NCBI RefSeq assembly: GCF_014197615.1
Contig: NZ_JACIFY010000022.1
Coordinates: 1-64,000 of the forward strand
Direction: 5' to 3'
Source of the DNA: Rhizobium esperanzae
GTDB taxonomy: Bacteria; Pseudomonadota; Alphaproteobacteria; Rhizobiales; Rhizobiaceae
Length of the DNA stretch: 64,000 bases
Below are positions 54,796 to 63,207 of the stretch, one piece after another. Numbering within the stretch: the first letter of the stretch is position 1; every line of letters begins with the position of its first letter. Under the pieces are notes generated by a model. The model did no database searches and was not told the DNA's origin. It saw only the letters and a list, made by a program, of their open reading frames with translations. A program made the position numbers and the translations under genes.

Positions 54796-55683
54796 ATGTC
54801 TGACTTCCCATTTCAAGGCCTGAACCTTGCCATCACCACGCCGTTCGACGCTGCCGGACGCATCGATTACGACAGGCTCGAACAGAATGTCGAGCGCTAC
54901 CTTGCCGCAGGCGTCAGGAGTTTTCTGTTCAGCTCCGGCACCGGTATGCACGTCTACCTTTCCAGGCAAGAATCCGAGGAACTGATCCGGCGCGGAGCGC
55001 GGATGGTCAACGGGCGGGCGAAGGTGATCGCCCAGACGTCCGCCCTGCTTGTCGAGGACGTCGTCGAGCGCACCAGCCGCGCGCGCGATGCCGGCGCCGA
55101 TGGTGTCATGGTTCTTCCGCCCTTCTTCGAAGGGCCGACCGACGACCAGGGCATCGTCGATTTCTACAGCGAGGTTGCCAAGGCAGGCCTTCCGGTCATC
55201 GGCTACAACGTCCCGCAGGCAGTCGGCGTCGCCGTCACGCCCGACCTTCTCGAACAGCTGAACCAAATCCCCGGCTTCTGCGCCGTCAAGGACAGCAGCG
55301 GCGATCTTGCAAAGCAGGCAGCCCTTATCCGCACCGGCCGCTTCGTCATGAACGGCGCCGACCCGCTGGTTCCCTATGCGCTCTATGCCGGATGCGACGG
55401 TCTGATCTGGGGTGGGGCGAACTTCGCTCCGAAGACCTGCGTCGCCCTCGTCGAGGCCGCTGCCGAGCGCAAGTGGGATGAGGTACGCGCGCTCTGGAAG
55501 ATGCTGGAGCCGTCGATGGGACTGATCTGGGAAGGCGATTACGTGCAGTCCGTCTACGCTGCCGCCGATCTCATCGGCTACGGTGCGGGCGTTCCGCGCA
55601 AGCCGCTGCGCGCGCTCGCCCCGGAAAAGCTTCCCGTCCTGCGCCGTTCCCTCGAAGCGCTCATGGAGCGGGAGGCGATCTAA
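54796..55683 (+). CDS. DapA/NAL-family lyase (third paralogue)
   Basis: A 295-residue class I aldolase-family protein. The Schiff-base Lys is in GFCAVKDSSGDLAK and the Tyr in PVIGYNVPQA. The loop that is GTTGE in DapA reads SSGTGMHVYLS, so the canonical Glu is absent, which points to a catabolic dehydratase, deaminase or aldolase rather than lysine synthesis. Together with the FAD oxidase that starts just after it, a pathway such as cyclic imino-acid or keto-acid breakdown is possible, for example the DapA-family deaminase step of hydroxyproline degradation. That is inference. Confidence 0.82.
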   Translation: MSDFPFQGLNLAITTPFDAAGRIDYDRLEQNVERYLAAGVRSFLFSSGTGMHVYLSRQESEELIRRGARMVNGRAKVIAQTSALLVEDVVERTSRARDAGADGVMVLPPFFEGPTDDQGIVDFYSEVAKAGLPVIGYNVPQAVGVAVTPDLLEQLNQIPGFCAVKDSSGDLAKQAALIRTGRFVMNGADPLVPYALYAGCDGLIWGGANFAPKTCVALVEAAAERKWDEVRALWKMLEPSMGLIWEGDYVQSVYAAADLIGYGAGVPRKPLRALAPEKLPVLRRSLEALMEREAI

Positions 55684-55684
55684 C

Positions 55685-57031
55685 GTGGCCCAGACCGCAA
55701 AGAACGTCTTCGTCGCATCCAGGCTTCCGAAACGCGCAGGCGTGTCGGGTTGGGTGGCCACACTTCAGCCGCGCACGCCGCGGCCCGCGCTGAACGGGCC
55801 GGTCATTGCGGATGTCGCCATCATCGGCGGCGGTTTCGCGGGCCTTTCCGCGGCGCGGCGCCTATCACGCCTCGACCCGGCCGCCAAGGTCGCCGTGCTG
55901 GAAGCGGGTGTTGTCGGCGAGGGGCCTGCGGGCGCCAATTCCGGCTTCATCATCGACCTGCCGCACGAGGTTTCCTCCGACGATTTCAGCGGAGAGTCGG
56001 AAGCCAAGTTTAGGCAGTCCGTGTTCATACAGCGCTCCGCCATTGCTCTGGCGAGGGAGATGGCGGCGGAAAACGGCTGGGGCAAGGAGGTGTTCGATCC
56101 CTGCGGCCGATACAGCGTCGCCATCAGCTCGGAAGGTGACAAGCACCTCGAGGATTATGCGGCACAGCTGACGAAAATGGGCGAAGACCATCGGCTCCTT
56201 GACGTCAGGGAGATCCAGGCGGTGACCGGATCGCCGGCCTATACCTCCGGTCTGTTCATGCCCGGCACGGTCATCGTGCAGCCCGCAGCCTATATACGCG
56301 GGGTTGCCGACTGCCTGAAGGAGCCGGTCGCCCTTTACGAGCGGACGCCAGCGCTCTCGTTCGAGCGCCTCGGTACGGGCTGGCTTGTCAAGACGCCGCA
56401 AGGCTCCGTGCAGGCGGCAAAGATCATCATGGCGAATAACGGACATGCGGAGAGCTTCGGCTTCTTCCGTGGACGGCTGCTCCATGTCTTTACCTACGCT
56501 TCCCTCACCGAGGCGTTCGACCCTTCGCGCCTCGGCGGAGAGCGAAAATGGGCCGCCACCCCAGCCTTGCCGATGGGAACAACCGTCCGCCGCATCACCA
56601 CGGGTGGCGGCGACCGAATCCTGGTGCGCTCTCGCTACAGCTACAATCCGAGCATTGCTGTCGGCGATGGCGCGGTCCGGCGGGCCGGTCATCTGCACGA
56701 CGGCAAGTTCTCCAAACGTTTTCCCAGACTTGGCGGTGTCGCGATGCAGTATCGCTGGGCCGGCGCGATGGCGCTCACACGCAATCATGTCCCGGCATTC
56801 GGCGAGATCGAGCACAGCGTCTTTTCGGCATGCGGCTGCAACGGCCTTGGCGCGTCGAATTCGACGGCGGCGGGGATCGCAGCGGCGGAACTGGCGCTCG
56901 GACACGATTCCGAACTCGGCCGCATCTACGCCCGTCTGGCTGCCCCGACGGTTTTGCCGCCGCAGCCCTTCACGACGATCGGAGCCAAAACCCATCTCGC
57001 CTATCGCGAGTGGCGCGCAGGATCCGAGTGA
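55685..57031 (+). CDS. FAD-dependent oxidoreductase (DAO/PuuB-OrdL type)
   Basis: A 448-residue flavoprotein of the D-amino-acid/glycine oxidase family. After an N-terminal segment with a PALNG block (as in PuuB and OrdL) comes the FAD motif DVAIIGGGFAGLSAARRLSR, then AGVVGEGPAGANSGF, and near the end a FSACGCNGLGASNSTAAG FAD-contact region. It oxidises an amine or amino acid. The start is GTG 55685, one base after the stop of the lyase gene; the open frame to 55583 lies within that gene. Confidence 0.8.
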   Translation: MAQTAKNVFVASRLPKRAGVSGWVATLQPRTPRPALNGPVIADVAIIGGGFAGLSAARRLSRLDPAAKVAVLEAGVVGEGPAGANSGFIIDLPHEVSSDDFSGESEAKFRQSVFIQRSAIALAREMAAENGWGKEVFDPCGRYSVAISSEGDKHLEDYAAQLTKMGEDHRLLDVREIQAVTGSPAYTSGLFMPGTVIVQPAAYIRGVADCLKEPVALYERTPALSFERLGTGWLVKTPQGSVQAAKIIMANNGHAESFGFFRGRLLHVFTYASLTEAFDPSRLGGERKWAATPALPMGTTVRRITTGGGDRILVRSRYSYNPSIAVGDGAVRRAGHLHDGKFSKRFPRLGGVAMQYRWAGAMALTRNHVPAFGEIEHSVFSACGCNGLGASNSTAAGIAAAELALGHDSELGRIYARLAAPTVLPPQPFTTIGAKTHLAYREWRAGSE

Positions 57032-57179
57032 CGCGGAGCATTCTCCGATCTGCGCGTCGTCGGCGTCGTCGAGGCGCCGCACACGATCCGAGGCAGCCCG
57101 GACGCCACCATTTCCCCTCCCGCCTTAAACCTTCGGCACGAGGGAGAGCGGACATGTTTTGCGGGAGGAGTTTCGCCTC

Positions 57180-57581
57180 TTACTGGCAGGGAGTCAGGCC
57201 GCCCGGATTGCGAATGGCGGCAAAACCGACGCCGTCGATCGTGTTGTCGTTGCGGGCAATGAAGCAATAATCGTCACTGGCATGAGGGGCTGCGACGACG
57301 CAGGAGTTGGATCCGGCAGGAATGACATAGGTGTCCAGATTGTTGATCGCAAATATGGAAGCGGTTCCGTTCGGATGAGGCGCCGGCTGTTTGGTGAACA
57401 GGATCGCATCCTGTGGCGGCGCGACGGCGATCGGTTGATGGTTCCGGCAATCGGGCGAAAAGGCGAGCTGCGCGGCGGCGGGCAACGCGGTTGCCATGAG
57501 AGAGAGGGTGGCAATGGCGAGCGCGGCGAACTTACCGCGGCAGACTGTTTGGCCGGCGAATTTCGAGATATTCCGTAGCAT
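57180..57581 (-). CDS. Secreted hypothetical protein, 133 residues
   Basis: The N-terminus is a classical signal peptide (positively charged start, AALAIATLSLMATALPAAAQ). The mature 95-residue part has four Cys, two in C-terminal positions (SNSCVVAAP and YCFIA) and a C-terminal TPCQ, so disulfides are likely. No family is recognised. It lies 3' of two tandem paralogues of unknown function in the same direction (70-base gap), so it may belong to the same unit. Confidence 0.6.
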   Translation of the reverse strand: MLRNISKFAGQTVCRGKFAALAIATLSLMATALPAAAQLAFSPDCRNHQPIAVAPPQDAILFTKQPAPHPNGTASIFAINNLDTYVIPAGSNSCVVAAPHASDDYCFIARNDNTIDGVGFAAIRNPGGLTPCQ

Positions 57582-57651
57582 GGCTGTTCTCCTTTTGGTT
57601 CAAGCGTTTGATGGTCTGCTCGATCGTCGGTGATGAATGGAATTTCTGGAT

Positions 57652-58368
57652 CTATGGTCCTCCCGTCGCCGAAAACGTTCCGTCGGCGTTGTAAGTCACG
57701 GTGTAGGTCCCGTAGCCGGTGGAGAAATCGCAGCGGGCGGCGTTGGTCTCGTCATAGGGCACGACCGTTCCTGCGGGCTGGTAACTCGTCTTCACGAAAA
57801 AGATTTGCTGCGGGATGCAGTTCATGACGGCATTGGGGACAGGGGCGACGAAGCTCGACAGGATGATTGCCTGGTCGTTGTTCAAGGCGGCGACGCCGCA
57901 ATAAAGCTCCGGAGCCGGTAAGGGCGTATAGGTGGGCACGTTCATGGCAAAGGCGCCGACCGGAACCCCGGATTGGTAAGCGGGCGCGGAAAGCCCCAGC
58001 GGATCGAGCGTCAAGCTCGTGCAATTGTTCGGCTCGCCGCTGGCTGTAGTGAGTGTAATCGCGCGAGCCGCCGTGGTGCTGGTGACGATCGATCGCGTGG
58101 TGGCATCGAGCGCGATGAGCGCAATAAGCTGCGAGGAAGGCGCCGATTGCATCGTGCTGAGGGCGCCTGCGTAGATCTGTCTGTCCAGACCGAAATTGAT
58201 CTGGGCTCCCGAATTTCCGTAATTGCCGACGCTTTGGGAGCCAAGGCTGCTGCTGAAAACCGAGGGGCTGACCAAAGAAGGGAAAGCGGCCTGCTTCTGG
58301 AAGAGATAAAAATATTGCGTTGTCTGCGACAGGTTCCGAACGATAATCTGGTAGGACGAACTGGTCAT
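57652..58368 (-). CDS. Uncharacterised protein, paralogue B
   Basis: A 238-residue protein from ATG 58368 (GGGAG upstream). No signal peptide or transmembrane segment is seen; the sequence is rich in Ser, Thr, Asn, Gln and Tyr and is probably all-beta. It shares clear landmarks with the gene at 58492-59163: FSSSLGSQSVGNY, LDPLGLSAPAY, VPVGAFAMNVPTY, and a C-terminal TVTYNADGTFSA. The two are tandem paralogues 123 bases apart. I do not recognise the family. Confidence 0.7.
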   Translation of the reverse strand: MTSSSYQIIVRNLSQTTQYFYLFQKQAAFPSLVSPSVFSSSLGSQSVGNYGNSGAQINFGLDRQIYAGALSTMQSAPSSQLIALIALDATTRSIVTSTTAARAITLTTASGEPNNCTSLTLDPLGLSAPAYQSGVPVGAFAMNVPTYTPLPAPELYCGVAALNNDQAIILSSFVAPVPNAVMNCIPQQIFFVKTSYQPAGTVVPYDETNAARCDFSTGYGTYTVTYNADGTFSATGGP

Positions 58369-58491
58369 GGCGTACGACACTCCCGTCTGAGATCCGGCAT
58401 ATCGGTTGCCTGGGCGGGCGGCGGTGATCGCGTGGATGGCGGCGCATGCGGGCGAAGAGTGACGTTTCTCCACCCGCATGCCAGATGAGGC

Positions 58492-59163
58492 TTACTGGAG
58501 CTGCGTGCTCCAGGTGCCGTTCGCATTCAAGGTGATGTTGCAGACCGTGTAGCCGCCGGTGAAATCGGCGAGCGCCGCGTTCACGCTCGATTGCGTGAAA
58601 TTCATGACGGTGCCCGGCGTATAGGCTCCGGTCTGGACATAATATTTCAGGATCGGCTGGCAATCGGTGTTGCTGGCCGGGTTTGCCTGCACGAAGTTGG
58701 AGAGCACGATGCCGCCATTGACGGCGACCGCCGAGCCGACATTGAAATAGGGGGGCGAGTTGAAGACCGGCGTGGTGATGCGGAAGGCGCCGGGCTGCAC
58801 GCCTTCGCCGTAAGTCGGGGCCGAAAGACCGAGCGGATTGATGGTCGCCGTCGTCCAGTCGTTCGGGTTGCCGCTGCCGCCTGAACTCGGAGCGAGATCG
58901 ATGGCGCGGCTGGCTGACGCGTAGCCGGAAGAAGCACCGATCTGTGGCGGCGTGTTCGCTTGCTGGATACCGGCATAATATTGCAGGTTAACCTGGAAGG
59001 TCAGGATCGAGCCTGTGCCGTCGTAATTGCCGAGCGACTGCGAGAAAAGGCTGTTCGAATAGACTTGCCCGCCACCGGTATAAACGGCGGGCTGCTGAAA
59101 GAAATAGAAGCCTTGTGTCTGAGCTTCGAAATTTTTCACATTGATGGTCAGCAAAGTAGACAT
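58492..59163 (-). CDS. Uncharacterised protein, paralogue A
   Basis: A 223-residue protein starting MSTLLTINVKNFEAQTQGFY at 59163. It matches paralogue B at YSNSLFSQSLGNYDGTG, INPLGLSAPTYGEG, VQPGAFRITTP and the C-terminal NITLNANGTWS. Like B it lacks a signal peptide, is Tyr/Asn/Gln-rich and looks like a beta-rich soluble protein. A compound dyad (59305-59336) and an XRE regulator gene lie directly upstream in the same direction. Function unknown. Confidence 0.7.
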   Translation of the reverse strand: MSTLLTINVKNFEAQTQGFYFFQQPAVYTGGGQVYSNSLFSQSLGNYDGTGSILTFQVNLQYYAGIQQANTPPQIGASSGYASASRAIDLAPSSGGSGNPNDWTTATINPLGLSAPTYGEGVQPGAFRITTPVFNSPPYFNVGSAVAVNGGIVLSNFVQANPASNTDCQPILKYYVQTGAYTPGTVMNFTQSSVNAALADFTGGYTVCNITLNANGTWSTQLQ

Positions 59164-59304
59164 GGTTACGACCCTTCTCGGTTGAGAGTGAAACAAGGGT
59201 TTCGGCGGCGGCGAGGGCAGGCGGATAAGCCACTCGGCCGATTGATGAAACCCTGACTAGAAAGATCGCCTATTCGCTATCATGTAGCAACTTAAACGTG
59301 TTGA

Positions 59305-59336
59305 GCGCAGATTGAAAAATCTGCGCAAATTTGCGC
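59305..59336. promoter_or_regulatory. Compound dyad upstream of paralogue A
   Basis: Two overlapping inverted repeats: GCGCAGATT and its complement (59305-59313 and 59318-59326, 4-base spacer), then GCGCAAATTTGCGC (59323-59336, perfect 14-base palindrome). Together they give four GCGCA half-sites. It lies 142 bases upstream of paralogue A and just after the XRE stop, so it may be an operator, an XRE terminator, or both. Confidence 0.5.
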
Positions 59337-59342
59337 TTGGCG

Positions 59343-59687
59343 TTACAGACGCTCCGGCGGGATGGATTCGACCAGCCCGATGAGGTTGGACCGGGCTGCC
59401 GCAGGCCGGTCGCGCAGTGCCTGAACCAATTGCAATTCCGTAGGGGAGACCGTGTCGCTCCGATGCCAGTCCATGGTCCCTCGTCCGAGCAGCAGCCAGT
59501 CGAGGGAGACATCCAGGAGGTGCGCCAGCGCGCAAGCGCTTTCGAGCGAGGTATGGCCGCCATTCTGCCAGCGGGAGACGGCGGCGACCGATACATTCAG
59601 TTCGGCCGCGAGCGCGTGAACTTTTCGAAACTTGCCGCGGGATATCGCCTCGCGAATGCGTTTGCCGCGTGCCAGGTCGTGCGTCAT
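59343..59687 (-). CDS. XRE-family helix-turn-helix regulator
   Basis: A 114-residue protein. The HTH spans about 15-65: ALAAELNVSVAAVSRWQNGG, then SLESACALAHLLDVSLDWLL, the classic Cro/CI-type pattern. ATG 59687 is preferred because GGGGAGG lies 7 bases upstream; ATG 59702 is the alternative. The C-terminal 45 residues are of unknown type. It precedes the paralogous unknown genes in the same direction and is divergent from the luxI-type gene, so it may regulate either side. Confidence 0.85.
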   Translation of the reverse strand: MTHDLARGKRIREAISRGKFRKVHALAAELNVSVAAVSRWQNGGHTSLESACALAHLLDVSLDWLLLGRGTMDWHRSDTVSPTELQLVQALRDRPAAARSNLIGLVESIPPERL

Positions 59688-59865
59688 TGGAATCCTCCCC
59701 ATGTTCTCTTGAATTTGGCGACCACGGAGAGCGTTCGGCCGATCAATATCAGAAGTCGCTTATGAAAATGAAGGGCAAAGCGAAGCGCCGGTCAATCTGG
59801 TGAAATATCCATATTGTCGCGGGTCGGCCTCCCGTTGTGAAACTTCGACGATGAGGAGGACGGAG

Positions 59866-60519
59866 ATGTTGCGGATACTCACCAAAGATATGTTCGAGAC
59901 CGATCGGCGTGCTTTCGACGAAATGTTTCGGGCTCGCGCCGCCGTTTTTCACGATCGGCTGGGATGGCAGGTCGATGTCAGGGATGAGTGGGAAAGGGAT
60001 CGATATGACGAAACGGAAGATCCCGTCTATCTGGTGACGCAATGGCCTTCCGGCGCGCTGACGGGTTCGCTGCGCCTGCTGCCGACCACCGGGGCGACGA
60101 TGCTCAAGAGCGAGTTCTGCCAGTTCTTCGACGAGCCTATCGATATCGACAGCCCGACGACTTGGGAATGCACCCGCTTCTGCGTTCATCCGCTGGCCGG
60201 ACAGGCGGACTACAATTCGTCGCGCGCGGTCGCGACCGAACTGCTCTCTGGGCTTTGCGAACTTGCACTCGATACCGGTATCGAGAGTATCGTCGGCGTT
60301 TACGATGCGGCGATGACCGGCGTCTATCGCAGGATCGGCTGGAGACCGACCCCGCTTGCCAGATCCCGCCCTGAAATCGGCAATCTCTATGTCGGCCTGT
60401 GGGACGTGACGACGGACAATTGCCACACGCTTCGCGCCAATCTCTCCCGGCTTACCGAGCAGGCCTCCTGCACTCCTTCCGGAGCCGCTGTCGATGAGAG
60501 ACATGGCGGAATCGGATGA
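59866..60519 (+). CDS. LuxI-family acyl-homoserine-lactone synthase
   Basis: A 217-residue AHL synthase. The invariant residues are present: Arg and Phe in MFRARAAVFHDRLGW, Trp, the two Asp in RDRYDETEDPVY, Arg in LTGSLRLLPT, Phe in SEFCQFFDEP, and Arg in WECTRFCVHPL. It makes an N-acyl-homoserine lactone from SAM and acyl-ACP. ATG 59866 follows GAGGACGGAG. The luxR-type gene lies downstream on the same strand. It is not clearly CinI or TraI; an assignment to one rhizobial system needs alignment. Confidence 0.9.
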   Translation: MLRILTKDMFETDRRAFDEMFRARAAVFHDRLGWQVDVRDEWERDRYDETEDPVYLVTQWPSGALTGSLRLLPTTGATMLKSEFCQFFDEPIDIDSPTTWECTRFCVHPLAGQADYNSSRAVATELLSGLCELALDTGIESIVGVYDAAMTGVYRRIGWRPTPLARSRPEIGNLYVGLWDVTTDNCHTLRANLSRLTEQASCTPSGAAVDERHGGIG

Positions 60520-60647
60520 ACGGACGGCGCCATACGCGGTCGTTGTCGCGGCAGCGATCCGCCGTTCCAGGGAGACGGAGAGAACCGTCGCCCAGAGTGG
60601 GATATGCGGCACCGGGCCTTAACGCATTTTTCACGTCATGCGGGGGT

Positions 60648-61448
60648 ATGGACTATTATCAGCAATCGCTAAATGATACCGATGCGAGCAGCAAAAGAAA
60701 AACGCAACCTCGAGTTCATCTCATGCTGAGCAGTTCTCGTTTTTTCTATAGTCTGGACCGGATTTCCGCATCGCCGACATTGCAGGATCTGGAAGCAACA
60801 CTCGATGAAGTCCGCCACATCTATGCGATCTCGCATATGGTTCTCCATGTGACCCGTTCTTCCGGGGCCTCCGCCGACAATCCATTGCTGATGCTGACCT
60901 ATCCGCCCGAGTGGGTGAAGCAATATCGCGAGCGGGATTATTTCAGCATCGATCCCATCGTGCGCCTCGGCCGGCGCGGTTTCCTGCCGGTAGAATGGTT
61001 CGCGTCGAAATGGGATTCAGGCAAGGCGCAGATCTTCTTCAAGGAGGCGATGGCCTTCGGCGTCGGCCGGCAAGGCATCACCCTGCCGGTGCGGGGACCG
61101 CAAGGCGAGCGATCGCTGTTTACCGTCACATCAAACCATCCCGATGCCTATTGGCGGCAGTTCCGGATGGACAGCATCCGCGATCTCCAGTTTCTCGCCC
61201 ACCATCTCCATGACAGGGCAATGGTGCTTTCGGGCATGAGAAAGAGTGCGGATTTCCCGCAATTGTCGCGCCGCGAACTGCAATGCCTCGGTATGACGGC
61301 GAACGGCCTTCTGGCAAAACAGATCGGCGCCCGCCTGTCCATTTCGGTCAGCGCCGTGCAGCTCTACCTCGCTTCGGCGCGCCGGAAGCTGACCGTCGCC
61401 ACGACGAGCGAAGCGGTCGCCAGGGCCACCGCTCTTGAGTTGATATAA
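60648..61448 (+). CDS. LuxR-family AHL-responsive regulator
   Basis: A LuxR-type protein, 266 residues from ATG 60648. The autoinducer-binding domain has the conserved Trp, Tyr and Asp-Pro in EWVKQYRERDYFSIDPIV and Trp in LPVEWFASKW. The C-terminal HTH is LSRRELQCLGMTANGLLAKQ with LSISVSAVQLYLASARRKL. Starts at 60516 (overlapping the luxI stop) or 60723 (242 residues, closest to family norm) are alternatives. It should respond to the AHL made by the adjacent synthase. Confidence 0.9.
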   Translation: MDYYQQSLNDTDASSKRKTQPRVHLMLSSSRFFYSLDRISASPTLQDLEATLDEVRHIYAISHMVLHVTRSSGASADNPLLMLTYPPEWVKQYRERDYFSIDPIVRLGRRGFLPVEWFASKWDSGKAQIFFKEAMAFGVGRQGITLPVRGPQGERSLFTVTSNHPDAYWRQFRMDSIRDLQFLAHHLHDRAMVLSGMRKSADFPQLSRRELQCLGMTANGLLAKQIGARLSISVSAVQLYLASARRKLTVATTSEAVARATALELI

Positions 61449-61454
61449 GCTTGT

Positions 61455-61919
61455 TCACCGCCTGCCTTTCGTCCGTGTCGCGAGAACGTTGCGGATCGAG
61501 AAGCTGGAGTGAATCCTCAGCACGCCCGGCAGGGCCGACAAGATCTCCTTGTGGATCCGCTCGAATTCGCCGGCATTGGCGACCTCCACGCGCAGCAGGT
61601 AATCGGAGCCGCCCGTCATCAGAAAACATTCGCGGATCTCGGGATGCCGGCGGACCGCCGCTTCGAAGCGGTCGAGATAATCCTCCGTCTGCCGTTCCAG
61701 GGTGATGTTGATGATCACGGCGATCATCGCATCCGCATTGCTCGTATCGAGAAGGGCCGTATAGCCGCGGATCACCCCCGTCTTTTCCATGATCTTGATG
61801 CGCCTGAGGCAGGCCGAGGGTGAGAGCCCGACCTCGGCCGCCAGCTTGGCATTGCTCATGCGGGCGTCGAGGCGCAGGAGCCTCAGGATATTGCGGTCTG
61901 TCGCGTCGAGAGCGGTCAT
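61455..61919 (-). CDS. Lrp/AsnC-family regulator of D-alanine catabolism
   Basis: A 154-residue Lrp-type protein: HTH at about 5-55 (LDATDRNILRLLRLDARMSN, AEVGLSPSACLRRIKIME) and an RAM ligand domain (IRECFLMTGGSDYLLRVEV). It is divergent from dadX-dadA, the usual place for the alanine-responsive activator of these genes (DadR role). Two AT-rich dyads lie in the 127-base gap. Confidence 0.9.
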   Translation of the reverse strand: MTALDATDRNILRLLRLDARMSNAKLAAEVGLSPSACLRRIKIMEKTGVIRGYTALLDTSNADAMIAVIINITLERQTEDYLDRFEAAVRRHPEIRECFLMTGGSDYLLRVEVANAGEFERIHKEILSALPGVLRIHSSFSIRNVLATRTKGRR

Positions 61920-61951
61920 GATCGATTATTCCAGATTTTCACCGATCATGC

Positions 61952-61962
61952 GCATAATATGC
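61952..61962. promoter_or_regulatory. Candidate Lrp-type site 1
   Basis: GCAT-AAT-ATGC, an 11-base palindrome in the gap between the Lrp-type gene and dadX. Confidence 0.35.
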
Positions 61963-61985
61963 AAATTCTGCAATAATCAACGACA

Positions 61986-62001
61986 AAATTGCAGGCAATT
62001 T
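61986..62001. promoter_or_regulatory. Candidate Lrp-type site 2
   Basis: AAATTGC-AG-GCAATTT, a perfect 7+2+7 inverted repeat centred 53 bases upstream of the dadX start and about 36 bases from site 1. AT-rich dyads spaced by a few helical turns fit binding by an Lrp octamer. Confidence 0.45.
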
Positions 62002-62046
62002 CGCCCATTATTTCATAGACTCCCATAACAATAAGAGGGGGTGGAT

Positions 62047-63180
62047 ATGGACGGTGATCTTCTGGTTTCCCACGCACACACTGCCACGATCATGCAGGGA
62101 GCCACGGGCTACCTCAAGATCGACCTTGCCGCTCTCGGCCGCAATTATCGCAAGCTCCTGTCGATGCTGGCGCCGGTGCGCGCGGGCGCCGTCGTCAAGG
62201 CCGATGCCTATGGCCTCGGCGCCGAGCGGGTCGCCAAAACCCTATATGGTCAAGGCTGCAGGCATTTCTTCGTCGCCCAGTTCGTCGAGGCCGTCCGGCT
62301 CCGGCCGGCGCTTGCGCAGGACGCCCAGATTTTCGTGCTGAACGGCTTGCAGCCGGGCAACGAAATCGCCTGCGCCGAGATGGGCGTCGTCCCGGTCCTG
62401 AATTCGCTGCCCCAGTGGCGGCAATGGTCGGCGGCGGCGCGCGCGCTGAAGCGCTGCCTGCCGGCCGTCCTGCAATTCGATACGGGCATGTCGCGGCTCG
62501 GCTTTTCCCCGGAGGAAAGGGCCGAACTCGCGGCCGCGCTTCGCGACGGCGGCAATGTCGAGATCCTGTTCATCATGAGCCATCTGGCCTCGGCCGATGA
62601 GGTCGGTGGCGAGCAGAACGGCGAGCAACTGGCGGAGATGGCCGGCATCGCCGAGGAGTTTCCGGGCTTCGATATTTCCTTTGCCAATTCCGGCGGCGTT
62701 TTTCTCGGTGGGGCCTATCACGGTGTCCTCGCCCGGCCCGGCATCGCGCTTTACGGCGGCGCGCCCAATGCCGGCGAGAAGAACCCGATGGAGCCGATCG
62801 TCAGCCTCGACGTCGCCGTCGTGCAGACGCGCGCCGTGCCCTCGGGCACGAAGGTCGGTTACGGCGGCGTGCATGTCACACAAGGGGAAATGCGTCTCGC
62901 CACCATCGCCGCCGGCTATGCCGACGGCCTGCCGCGAAGCCTCGGCGACCGCGGCGCCGTCTTTTACCAGGGCATCCGCCTGCCGATCGTCGGGCGCGTG
63001 TCGATGGACAGCGTCACCATCGACATATCGGCCCTGCCGGAAGGCACGCTGACGCTCGGCAGCCTTGTCGAAGTGCTCGGTCCACATCAGACGCTCGAGG
63101 ACATCGCCCACGATGCCGACACCATATCTTACGAAATCCTAACCGGTCTCGGCGATCGTTATCACAGACAATATCGCTGA
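62047..63180 (+). CDS. dadX: Catabolic alanine racemase DadX
   Basis: A 377-residue fold type III PLP enzyme. The PLP Lys is in AVVKADAYGLGAERVAKTLY; the RLGF-containing substrate region is DTGMSRLGFSPEER; KVGYGG carries the region of the second catalytic base. It interconverts L- and D-alanine. ATG 62047 is used; a GTG two codons upstream is possible. It is followed after 27 bases by dadA and divergent from the Lrp-type gene, which makes it the catabolic rather than cell-wall isozyme. Confidence 0.92.
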   Translation: MDGDLLVSHAHTATIMQGATGYLKIDLAALGRNYRKLLSMLAPVRAGAVVKADAYGLGAERVAKTLYGQGCRHFFVAQFVEAVRLRPALAQDAQIFVLNGLQPGNEIACAEMGVVPVLNSLPQWRQWSAAARALKRCLPAVLQFDTGMSRLGFSPEERAELAAALRDGGNVEILFIMSHLASADEVGGEQNGEQLAEMAGIAEEFPGFDISFANSGGVFLGGAYHGVLARPGIALYGGAPNAGEKNPMEPIVSLDVAVVQTRAVPSGTKVGYGGVHVTQGEMRLATIAAGYADGLPRSLGDRGAVFYQGIRLPIVGRVSMDSVTIDISALPEGTLTLGSLVEVLGPHQTLEDIAHDADTISYEILTGLGDRYHRQYR

Positions 63181-63207
63181 GTCCGCGGCTCCATCATTGG
63201 GAAGATC

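Noticed and set aside
57159-57578. Plus-strand open frame of 139 codons opposite the secreted protein
   Set aside because: The minus strand encodes a convincing signal peptide and Cys pattern; the plus frame is Arg/Gly-rich noise.
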